Of a DNA stretch of 64,000 nucleotides, positions 48,169-55,670 are shown in pieces. Location: NCBI GenBank assembly GCA_016791265.1, contig JAEUMY010000024.1, forward strand, positions 104,732 through 168,731, in the 5' to 3' direction. Position 1 is the stretch's first letter, and the number at the start of each line of letters is the position of its first letter. Made by a program: the position numbers and the translations under genes. The notes beneath the pieces were generated by a model. That model made no database searches. It was not told the DNA's origin and saw nothing but the letters and a program-made list of their open reading frames with translations. The DNA is from Betaproteobacteria bacterium. Lineage in GTDB: Bacteria > Pseudomonadota > Gammaproteobacteria > Burkholderiales > Usitatibacteraceae.

Positions 48169-49977
48169 ATGAGTAATGACGACTGGGTTCCAACTGACGA
48201 CCACTCCTTAAGGCGAGGCGGGCAGGGAGCAGTCGTCCAAGTACGTCACACCAGAACGAACGTACTCGGCGCAAAGAAATCTTTGTTGCCAGTCCATCTC
48301 AGGTCACAAGAGCGCCGTGCTCGCATGGTCCGCGAGGTGATGTCGTTGAGAGAACTGTCTGGCCTCGGGACACCCAGAGTACTGGACGAGAATTCCGAGG
48401 CTTGGAAGCAAGCTGGTGAACCTCTCTACGTGGTTATGGAGTGGATCGACGGGAAGACACTCTCAGAGCGGTGCAATGGCAAGCTGCTGAGTCTTGATGC
48501 GGCAATGTCAATCGTCTGCCCTCTCCTCGAAACGCTGTGTGCAGTGCATGACAAGGGGATCGTGCATCGAGACATCAAGCCGGACAACGTCATATTGCGT
48601 GGCGATGCCGAGAATCTGCCTTGTCTTGTCGACTTTGGCATGTCATGGACTGAGGTCGAAGACAGTCTTCTGTTCGAAACTGAAATAGGACAAGAGCTAG
48701 GAAACCGGTTTCTGAGACTTCCGGAACATGCCCCTGGCCAGCATGTACGCGATCCGAGATCCGATGTGACGATGGTCGCCGGCATCCTCTTCTATCTTGT
48801 TACTGGAAATGCCCCGCGTGTTCTGACGGATTCAGCTGGAGGACCTCCGCATGAACGAGGTGAACTTCCGGCTGAGCTGGTCGCTGATCCGAGATGGGTG
48901 AAGGTTCGTCGGATATTTGACGTCGCATTTCAACAAGCTCTTGATCGCCGATTTAGAACGGCGTCCGACCTTCTTGCAAGACTTGGGGATTTGGGATCAC
49001 AACCTTCACCGCAGGCTGGCCTTGCAGACTCCTTAGCTCGATTTCGAAGTATCGTTCAGTCCAATCAGTACACCGGACTTATGAAGGATGTGTCGAGCGC
49101 AAAATCAGCAATGGATTCGCTCACAAAGCGTATTCGTTCAAAGGCTGTCGAACAAGGATTGGTAATTTCTGTGCCAGGGACAATCGTGCGGTCAGACATC
49201 AATGCTGCTGTATGCACCCTCTTCCTATCGACGCATGAAGTCGAAGACAAATTGGCTGGCGTCGATCTTCAAATCAGCTATGACTTGAGCAGACTTGTCG
49301 CAAGCTACCGCATTCGAGACACTGATATTCGGAAAACGTACTTTGATTCTTCCGCAGCCGACTTGGAAGCGCTAATCGAGGCTGGGGACCTCGAAGCTGA
49401 GGACATACTTAGGCACCTCGTTGAACGGCTCGCATCTAGGTTAGAGGAGCGAGCTCAATTCCCAGCTGTTCGTGAGCTTGGCTTGTCAAAGAACGCGGTT
49501 CGACTCGGCTTGCTCCTTTCGGAGCGATCTCAGAATGCGTTGGAGTGGGATCCGCAAATCTCAGTTGATGATCTTCAAGTGGAGCTAAGTATTGATGAGA
49601 ATGCATGTTCCGCCGCCATCAAAGAGATGACCCACCAAGGATTTGTTCAGCAATCGTTGTCCAATTCTGTTGGCGCGAGAAAGCCAGTATTTTGCTTTTT
49701 CGACAAGTACGTGAAGGACTGGAATCCTAAGCTAGATGCCTTGACAATCGCGCGCATCATACTGGAAAGCAAAGGGCAGTCTTCTTCTTGGTCATGCGAA
49801 AGCATGGGCAAACATCTTGGCTGGGATCCCCGTCGTCTCAATCCTGCTGTTATGTACTTGGTCATAAAGGGGGCGTTGACTCCAGATACAAATGCAACCT
49901 CCATTTGGACAATGCACTGGCTGCATCCTGGATCTTCGCTTCATAAATTCGTTCATCTCGAAGGAAATATGTCCTGA
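48169..49977 (+). CDS. Soluble Hanks-type Ser/Thr protein kinase with C-terminal extension
   Basis: The 602-residue product's kinase domain (about 1-285) has a Gly loop GGQGAVVQV (17-25), Lys36/37, catalytic HRDIKPDN (His133-Arg134-Asp135), metal DFG (155-157) and a long activation segment with PEHAPGQ and SDVTMVAGILFYLVTG. All catalytic residues are present. The remainder (285-602) has no membrane helix; it contains helix-turn-helix-like segments (DLQVELSIDENACSAAIKEMTHQGFV) that look like winged-helix repeats. Base composition matches the upstream PIN-like gene and differs from both flanks, suggesting joint transfer. A role in phage defence or stress shut-off is inference. Confidence 0.85.
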   Translation: MSNDDWVPTDDHSLRRGGQGAVVQVRHTRTNVLGAKKSLLPVHLRSQERRARMVREVMSLRELSGLGTPRVLDENSEAWKQAGEPLYVVMEWIDGKTLSERCNGKLLSLDAAMSIVCPLLETLCAVHDKGIVHRDIKPDNVILRGDAENLPCLVDFGMSWTEVEDSLLFETEIGQELGNRFLRLPEHAPGQHVRDPRSDVTMVAGILFYLVTGNAPRVLTDSAGGPPHERGELPAELVADPRWVKVRRIFDVAFQQALDRRFRTASDLLARLGDLGSQPSPQAGLADSLARFRSIVQSNQYTGLMKDVSSAKSAMDSLTKRIRSKAVEQGLVISVPGTIVRSDINAAVCTLFLSTHEVEDKLAGVDLQISYDLSRLVASYRIRDTDIRKTYFDSSAADLEALIEAGDLEAEDILRHLVERLASRLEERAQFPAVRELGLSKNAVRLGLLLSERSQNALEWDPQISVDDLQVELSIDENACSAAIKEMTHQGFVQQSLSNSVGARKPVFCFFDKYVKDWNPKLDALTIARIILESKGQSSSWSCESMGKHLGWDPRRLNPAVMYLVIKGALTPDTNATSIWTMHWLHPGSSLHKFVHLEGNMS

Positions 49978-50090
49978 GTTGTGCAAGAAGGGTCAATCAA
50001 CTGACGGACATTGTTGAGATGGAAGGATCGCAAGCTGCTCTCATTACAAATATCTAGTTAGGAAGTGCAAAGAATTCGCAATAAATAAGG

Positions 50091-50104
50091 GGCCTGAACA
50101 GGCC
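50091..50104 (-). terminator. Possible terminator after the polyphosphate kinase gene
   Basis: Inverted repeat GGCCTGAACAGGCC followed, on the minus strand, by CCTTATTTATT, which is weakly T-rich. It lies 42 bases after the stop of the minus-strand ppk2 gene. Confidence 0.4.
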
Positions 50105-50134
50105 GCTTCTCTTTCCGCCCGCCAAATCACCCCC

Positions 50135-50146
50135 GCGAATATTCGC
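50135..50146. repeat. GCGAATATTCGC palindrome at the end of the PPK2 gene
   Basis: Exact core whose last base is also the last base of the minus-strand stop codon; first copy after the AT-richer cassette. Confidence 0.95.
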
Positions 50147-51639
50147 TACCCCCTCCCCTCCAACTGCGCCTCCACCCGCTCCACCAGCTCCTTCAGTATC
50201 TTCACCCGAGCAAAGTACTTGTCATTCGCCTCCACCATCACCCAGGGCGCGTGCTTTGTGTGGGTACGCTCGATCATGTCGCTGGCGGCGCGCTGGTAGG
50301 CGTCCCACTTGTCGCGGTTGCGCCAGTCTTCGGGGGTGATCTTGAAGTTCTTGTGCTTGATCTTTTCGCGCTCCTTGAAGCGGCGGAGTTGCTCTTCCGG
50401 TGAGATCTGCAGCCAGAACTTGGTGACGATGCCGCCGGCCTCGGCGATCTCTTCCTCGAACTCGTTGATCTCGCCGTAGGCGCGCATCCAGTCGGCCTCG
50501 CTGCAGAACTTTTCCACGCGCTCGACCAGCACGCGGCCGTACCAGCTGCGGTCGTAGATGGTGATGCGACCTTTGCCGGGCAGGTGGCGCCAGAAGCGCC
50601 AGAGGTAGCTCTGGGCGCGCTCTTCGTCCGTGGGGGCTGCGACGGGGATGATGTTGTAGAGCCGCGCATCGAGCGAGCCTGCGATGCGGCGGATGGCGCC
50701 GCCCTTGCCCGCCGCGTCCATGCCCTCGAACGCGCAGATGATGGAGCGCTCGGCAAACTTGGGGTGGCGGGTGAGCTTGCCGATCCGCGCCTGCAGCTTG
50801 GCAATCTCGGCCTCGTATTTTTCCTTGGGCACGGATTGCTTCAGGTTCAGCGTGTCCAGCGTGTGCAGGTGGTCGACCGGCTCCACCAGCGGCGGCGTGG
50901 CGATCTTCACCGCGGCTTCGCCCTTGGGCATGGCGAGGCGCTTGTTCATCGCTTCCAGCAGCACCTTGCCCACCATGACGGCGCGGTATTCCGGGTCGCT
51001 GCCTTCGACGACGAGCCAGGGGGCGTGGGCGGTGCTGGTTTCTTCCAGCACTTCGCCGCTGATGTCGGTGAAGCGGCGGTAGTGCTTGAAGAACGACCAG
51101 TCGCGGTCGGTCACGCGCCAGCGGGTTTTCGGGTCGGCCTGCAGCGCCTTCAGGCGCTTCTTTTGCGCGGTTTCGGAAAGGTGGAACCAGAACTTGATGA
51201 TGAGCGCGCCATCCTGCGCCAGCATGGCCTCGAACTGGCGGATGCGCTCGATGGATTTGGCGAGGTCGCGCTTCTTCGACATCTTGAAGACGCGGTCGAT
51301 GATGGGGGCCGTGTACCAGGAGCCGAAGAGAATGCCGATCTTGCCCTTGGGCGGCAGTGCGCGCCAATAACGCCACATCGGCGGGCGGGCGCGCTCTTCG
51401 TCGGTGGGCGTGTCGAAGGCGATGGTGCGGATGTGCCGCGGGTCCATCCATTCGTTGAGCAGGTTGACCGTCTCGCCCTTGCCCGCGCCACGCACGCCGG
51501 AGATGAGGATGATGACCGGGAAGTCACCGCGCTGAGAGAGCTTGACCTGCGCTTCGAGCAGGTCGGTGCGCAGCTTCGGCTCGATGGCCTTGTATTCGCC
51601 CTTGGAGAGTTTGTGGCCGATTTCAGCGGATTCGAACAT
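50146..51639 (-). CDS. pap: Polyphosphate:AMP phosphotransferase (tandem PPK2 domains)
   Basis: 497 residues from the ATG at 51639 (MFESAEIGHKLSKGEYKAIEPKLR, the usual N-terminus). There are two PPK2 halves. Half one has Walker A ISGVRGAGKGETVN but GSWYTAPIIDRV in place of the usual DRSWYGRV. Half two has Walker A FEGMDAAGKGGAI and the intact YDRSWYGRVLVERV. Tandem PPK2 proteins convert AMP to ADP with polyphosphate; the C-terminal half is normally the catalytic one, as here. The open frame upstream of 51639 lies in intergenic repeats and is not used. No ppk1 or ppx nearby. Confidence 0.92.
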   Translation of the reverse strand: MFESAEIGHKLSKGEYKAIEPKLRTDLLEAQVKLSQRGDFPVIILISGVRGAGKGETVNLLNEWMDPRHIRTIAFDTPTDEERARPPMWRYWRALPPKGKIGILFGSWYTAPIIDRVFKMSKKRDLAKSIERIRQFEAMLAQDGALIIKFWFHLSETAQKKRLKALQADPKTRWRVTDRDWSFFKHYRRFTDISGEVLEETSTAHAPWLVVEGSDPEYRAVMVGKVLLEAMNKRLAMPKGEAAVKIATPPLVEPVDHLHTLDTLNLKQSVPKEKYEAEIAKLQARIGKLTRHPKFAERSIICAFEGMDAAGKGGAIRRIAGSLDARLYNIIPVAAPTDEERAQSYLWRFWRHLPGKGRITIYDRSWYGRVLVERVEKFCSEADWMRAYGEINEFEEEIAEAGGIVTKFWLQISPEEQLRRFKEREKIKHKNFKITPEDWRNRDKWDAYQRAASDMIERTHTKHAPWVMVEANDKYFARVKILKELVERVEAQLEGRG

Positions 51640-52073
51640 GCGTGGGTCCCCTTGCAAAAAAATGCAGTCATCCCGGCCAGGCTGCGTAAACCCGCCGGGA
51701 TCCAGTGGCTTTCTCTCCGCCAGCGAATACCTGTTGAGTCTTTCAGAATTCACGACAGCCATGTTCCCGTTCGCCCTGAGGTATCGAAGGGTGAATGGGC
51801 CACGGAACCGGCAAACTCGCCGCTGAGATTAATTCTGGAATTCTCAACAAACCCACCTGCTGGATTCCAGCGTGGTTGCGTAATCTGGCCGGAATGTCGG
51901 GTGTTTTCTTCTTGCTGCGCAAAAAACAGGCAACGACGCTGGGTCCCTGCGGGGCTGCATCAACTCGCAGGGGCGGCCACCCGCAAATCACCTCCGCTGC
52001 GGCCCGCTCATCCTTCGATACCTCAGGACGAGCGGGAATGAGGGTGGCGCGAAGTCCTGCAACTTCTCAAGCC
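51640..52073. repeat. Intergenic stretch with two interleaved imperfect inverted repeats
   Basis: 434 bases without a gene. One arm pair is CATCCCGGCCAGG..GGGATCCA near 51667-51703 against its inverse near 51860-51896. A second pair, centred on CCTGAGGTATCGAAGG, lies near 51775-51803 and 52003-52035. Such arms resemble widespread proteobacterial intergenic repeats; function unknown. Confidence 0.6.
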
Positions 52074-53873
52074 TCAAATCGCCTGCGTCGCCTTCTCCAG
52101 CCAAGCCTTCGCCGCCCCGTCCACCAGCGGCGACAAGCGTTCGCGCACCATCTGGTGATAGTGGTTCAGCCAACGCCGTTCACTGTCGTCCAGCATGCTC
52201 TGTTCGATGAGCTGGGTATTGATCGGGCACAAGGTCAGCGTTTCGAATTGCAGGAATTCACCAAATTCGCCCGAGCCTGCGGAAACATTCAGCACCAGGT
52301 TCTCGATGCGCACGCCCCACTTGCCCTGGCGATAGAGGCCGGGCTCGTTGGACGTGACCATGCCGGGCTCCATCACGGCGAGGGGGCTCGCGGCATGGGG
52401 GGAAATGCTCTGCGGGCCTTCGTGGACGTTGAGGAAGTAGCCGACGCCGTGGCCAGTGCCATGGCCGTAGTCGGCAAGTGCCGCCCAGATGGGTGCGCGG
52501 GCCAGCGTATCCAGCGCGGCGCTTTTCACCCCACGCGGGAAGATGGCCATGGAGAGCTGGATCATGCCTTTCAGCACCAGCGTGTAGTCGCGGCGATGCT
52601 CTGCTGTCGTCTTGCCGATGGGCACGACGCGGGTGATGTCGGTGGTGCCGCCCAGATACTGGCCGCCGGAGTCGATGAGCAGCATGCCGTCGCCTTCGAT
52701 GGCGGCATGGCTCTCCGGTGTGGCGCGATAGTGCGGCATGGCGCCATTGCCGTTGAAGCCGGCGATGGTGGAGAAGCTGCAGCCGACGAAGCCGGGGCGC
52801 TTGGCGCGCGCGGCGGTGATCTGGTCGTCGATGGTGAGCTCGGTGATGGCTTCGTTCTTCGCCACGGCATCTTCGAGCCAAGCGAAGAATTCGCACAGCG
52901 CGGCGCCATCCTGCTCCATGGTCTTGCGAATATTCGCAGCTTCGTCCGCGTTCTTCTTCGACTTGGCGAGCATGGAAGGATTGGGCGCCTCCAACTTGGT
53001 TGCGCTGGCAGGCAGCGCGTCCACCAGCGCCAGCGTGATGCGGGCCGGGTCGATCAGCACGGTCTGGCCGTCCAGCTTCGCCAGCGCGGCGGCGGCACCT
53101 TGGTAGTCGGCGAGTTTCACGCCATCGGCGCCCAGTTTGGCGGTAAGCGCAGCGTCCACCTTGCCAGGGGCGAGGAAGAGCGTCACGTCATTCAGACCGA
53201 TCAACGCGTGGCCGACGAACACGGGGTTGTATTCCACGTCGCTGCCGCGCAGGTTGAAAATCCAGGCGAGGTCATCCAGCGTGGACACGACGTGCCAGGC
53301 GGCGCCGGCTTTCTTCATGCCTTCGCGCACGACGGCCAGCCGCTCGGCTCGGCTCGCGATGGCGTGCGGCGTGACGTGCTCGTACACGGCGGCCGTTGGC
53401 AGGCCGGGACGGTCGCGCCAGACTTCATTCAGGAGGTCGAGATCCGTGCGCAGCGTCACGCCGTTGGGCGCAATTGCGGCGCGGAGCGCGTTGGCAGCGG
53501 CGAGGCCCATGACCTGACCGTCCACGGAGACCACCCCGCCCTTGCGAATATTCGCAGCCAGCCAGTCGAGATGCGCAGCGCTGGAGACGACGGGGATTTT
53601 CATCATGGCGATGCCGGTGCCGGCGAGCTGGGTCTCGGCCTGCACCCAGTAGCGGCTGTCGACCCAGAGACCGGCGAAATCCTTGGTGACGATGAGTGTG
53701 CCCACCGAGCCGGTGAAGCCCGAGAGCCACTGGCGCGCCTGCCAGCGGCCCGGCAGGTACTCGGAAATGTGCGGGTCGGAAGACGGCACGACGACGGCAT
53801 CGATGCCGTGTTTGGTCATGACGTTGCGGAGGTCGGCAACGCGGCCGACGGCGGGAGAGGTGGCGATGTTCAT
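52074..53873 (-). CDS. Aminopeptidase P family (M24B) metallopeptidase
   Basis: The 599-residue product has the three-domain architecture of the larger aminopeptidase P / Xaa-Pro aminopeptidase group. It has a creatinase-like N-domain (VVPSSDPHISEYLPGRWQARQWLSGFTGSVG) and a second such domain (DDLAWIFNLRGSDVEYNPVF). The pita-bread catalytic domain has metal ligands in LLIDSGGQYLGGTTDITRVVP, GHGTGHGVGYFLNVHEGP, TSNEPGLY and WGVRIENLVL. It removes N-terminal residues before proline in the cytoplasm. Two palindrome copies lie in the gene, both reading Ala-Ala-Asn-Ile-Arg-Lys. Confidence 0.93.
   Translation of the reverse strand: MNIATSPAVGRVADLRNVMTKHGIDAVVVPSSDPHISEYLPGRWQARQWLSGFTGSVGTLIVTKDFAGLWVDSRYWVQAETQLAGTGIAMMKIPVVSSAAHLDWLAANIRKGGVVSVDGQVMGLAAANALRAAIAPNGVTLRTDLDLLNEVWRDRPGLPTAAVYEHVTPHAIASRAERLAVVREGMKKAGAAWHVVSTLDDLAWIFNLRGSDVEYNPVFVGHALIGLNDVTLFLAPGKVDAALTAKLGADGVKLADYQGAAAALAKLDGQTVLIDPARITLALVDALPASATKLEAPNPSMLAKSKKNADEAANIRKTMEQDGAALCEFFAWLEDAVAKNEAITELTIDDQITAARAKRPGFVGCSFSTIAGFNGNGAMPHYRATPESHAAIEGDGMLLIDSGGQYLGGTTDITRVVPIGKTTAEHRRDYTLVLKGMIQLSMAIFPRGVKSAALDTLARAPIWAALADYGHGTGHGVGYFLNVHEGPQSISPHAASPLAVMEPGMVTSNEPGLYRQGKWGVRIENLVLNVSAGSGEFGEFLQFETLTLCPINTQLIEQSMLDDSERRWLNHYHQMVRERLSPLVDGAAKAWLEKATQAI
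52926..52937. repeat. GCGAATATTCGC palindrome, inside aminopeptidase gene (first)
   Basis: Exact core with 14-bp extension; reads Ala-Ala-Asn-Ile-Arg-Lys in a helix near residue 315. Confidence 0.95.
53544..53555. repeat. GCGAATATTCGC palindrome, inside aminopeptidase gene (second)
   Basis: Exact core with 14-bp extension; reads Ala-Ala-Asn-Ile-Arg-Lys near residue 108, the same hexapeptide as the other copy. Confidence 0.95.
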
Positions 53874-53941
53874 GGATGGGAATCTGCGCTAGGAGAGAGA
53901 CGATGAGAGAAATGATACGCCTGCGCCCCGATGCTCGCCTC

Positions 53942-54026
53942 CCCCTTTGGAAAAGGGGGATCGAGGGGGATTTGCCTTTCACGCAAGACCGAGAAATCCC
54001 CCCAGCCCCCCTTTGCAAAGGGGGGT
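53942..54026. repeat. Hairpin-forming inverted repeat between sdaA and the aminopeptidase gene
   Basis: Arms 53942-53973 and 53994-54026 are imperfect inverse complements made of C- and G-runs around CCCTTTGG/CAAAGGGG. This is a common type of proteobacterial intergenic repeat. It begins 12 bases after the sdaA stop and may act as its terminator. Confidence 0.65.
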
Positions 54027-54037
54027 TCTTCAGTACG

Positions 54038-55426
54038 TCAGCACTCCACCTGCGCAATCGACGCCGGCATGCTCACCGTGATGGCGAGGCCGCCGAGCGC
54101 GGTTTCCTTGTACTTGCTCTGCATGTCGGCCCCCGTGCGGCGCATGGTCTCGATGGCTTGATCGAGGCTCACCAGATGCGTGCCGTCGCCGAGCATGGAC
54201 AGCGAACACGCGTTGATCGCTTTCACGGCACCCATCGCATTGCGCTCGATGCAGGGCACTTGCACCAGCCCGCCGATGGGGTCGCAGGTCATGCCGAAGT
54301 GATGCTCCAGCGCAATTTCGGCGGCGTTCTCGATTTGCTCATTGCTGGCGTTGAGTGCCGCGGCGAGGCCAGCGGCGGCCATGGCGGCGGCGGAGCCGAC
54401 TTCGCCTTGGCAACCGACTTCCGCGCCGGAAATGCTGGCGTTGCGTTTGCAGAGCGAGCCAACGGCGGCGGCGGCGAGGAAGTAGCGCATCACACCCGCG
54501 TCATCGCCATTGCAAAACCGGCGGTAATACTCCAGCACGGCAGGCACGATGCCGGCGGCGCCGTTGGTGGGTGCGGTGACCACGCGCGCGCCGGCGGCGT
54601 TCTGTTCATTGACCGCGATGGCGAAGGTGCTGACCCAGTTCATGGTGTCCTGCCCCGCCATGCCGGCGCCGCCGGACAGGCGCTCGCCCAGCGCCTTGGC
54701 GCGGCGCTTCACGGCGAGGCCGCCGGGCAAAATGCCGTCGGTCTCGAGGCCAAGGCGGATGCACTCGTGCATGACCGCTTCGACACGGGCAACGAACTCG
54801 CGCGTGTGCGCTTCGCCATGCAGCGAATATTCGTTGGCGGCCAGCATGTCGGTGAGCGGCTTGCCGGTTTCCCGCCCCAGCGCGAGCAACGCCTCCATGG
54901 TCTCGAAGGGATACGGCACGGCCGCTTCCTCGCCGCGCGGCGTGCCGACAAACGCCTCTTCCGCATCGACCACGAAGCCGCCGCCCACGGAGTACATCTC
55001 GCGCTCGCCGATCAACGAGCCGTCCGCCGCGAACGCGCGGAACGCCATGCCGTTCGAGTGAACCGGCAGCACATCCTTGAAGTTGAACGGCAGGTCTTTC
55101 GCCTCGTCGAACGCGACAACCTTCCTGCCCAGGAGATTCAGCTCGCGGCGATCGCGAATATTCGCAACCACATCCGCGATGCCTGCCGTGTCCACACTGT
55201 CCGGCACCTCGCCCATGAGACCCAGCAGGATGGCGAAGTCGGTGCCGTGGCCACGGCCCGTGTGGGCGAGCGAGCCGAAAAGCTCCACCTCCACCCGCGC
55301 GACGCGGGCGAAATCGGCGTCACCCAGCTCGATGAGAAAGCGTCGCGCCGCGCGCATGGGGCCGACGGTGTGGGAGCTGGAGGGGCCGATACCGATCTTG
55401 AAAAGGTCGAAAATGCCAATGTACAT
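54038..55426 (-). CDS. sdaA: L-serine ammonia-lyase
   Basis: The 462-residue single-chain iron-sulfur L-serine dehydratase makes pyruvate and ammonia from serine. The N-terminal beta domain starts MYIGIFDLFKIGIGPSSSHTVGPMRAA. The alpha domain has the Fe-S cysteines in RRFCNGDD-SLCKRNAS-GAEVGCQGEVGSA-FGMTCDPIGGLVQVPCIERNA. The active-site loop GAAGIVPAVLEYY is also present. The length is that of SdaA/SdaB. One exact palindrome (reads Val-Ala-Asn-Ile-Arg) and one single-mismatch copy (reads Asn-Glu-Tyr-Ser) lie inside. Confidence 0.96.
   Translation of the reverse strand: MYIGIFDLFKIGIGPSSSHTVGPMRAARRFLIELGDADFARVARVEVELFGSLAHTGRGHGTDFAILLGLMGEVPDSVDTAGIADVVANIRDRRELNLLGRKVVAFDEAKDLPFNFKDVLPVHSNGMAFRAFAADGSLIGEREMYSVGGGFVVDAEEAFVGTPRGEEAAVPYPFETMEALLALGRETGKPLTDMLAANEYSLHGEAHTREFVARVEAVMHECIRLGLETDGILPGGLAVKRRAKALGERLSGGAGMAGQDTMNWVSTFAIAVNEQNAAGARVVTAPTNGAAGIVPAVLEYYRRFCNGDDAGVMRYFLAAAAVGSLCKRNASISGAEVGCQGEVGSAAAMAAAGLAAALNASNEQIENAAEIALEHHFGMTCDPIGGLVQVPCIERNAMGAVKAINACSLSMLGDGTHLVSLDQAIETMRRTGADMQSKYKETALGGLAITVSMPASIAQVEC
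54833..54844. repeat. Single-mismatch palindrome copy (GCGAATATTCGT) in sdaA
   Basis: 11 of 12 bases match; minus-strand reading Asn-Glu-Tyr-Ser-Leu. Confidence 0.65.
55154..55165. repeat. GCGAATATTCGC palindrome, inside sdaA
   Basis: Exact core; minus-strand reading Val-Ala-Asn-Ile-Arg-Asp. Confidence 0.95.
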
Positions 55427-55456
55427 GGGCTTGGGAAATGAGGGCGGTGAAAGGTT

Positions 55457-55468
55457 GCGAATATTCGC
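55457..55468. repeat. GCGAATATTCGC palindrome upstream of sdaA
   Basis: Exact core, 30 bases before the sdaA ATG in the divergent region. Confidence 0.95.
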
Positions 55469-55599
55469 GTGGCGCGTGCGGTGAAGACGCTGATTGTCGC
55501 ACGGCCCGCATTGACCAGACGGCGGCCACCCGGTGCGCGGGGTACACTGCGCTGAGCGTGCGGCGGAGGTGGCGCGCTACACATTCCATCGGCCCCTCT

Positions 55600-55611
55600 G
55601 CGAATATTCGC
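55600..55611. repeat. GCGAATATTCGC palindrome upstream of the GGDEF-EAL gene
   Basis: Exact core extended to CTGCGAATATTCGCAG, 59 bases before the GGDEF-EAL ATG; second copy in the same 244-base divergent region. Confidence 0.95.
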
Positions 55612-55670
55612 AGGCGCGTTCCCACCGTCTCGCCGCTCCCGCCCCGCCGCCATTGCGTCACCTGAACACC

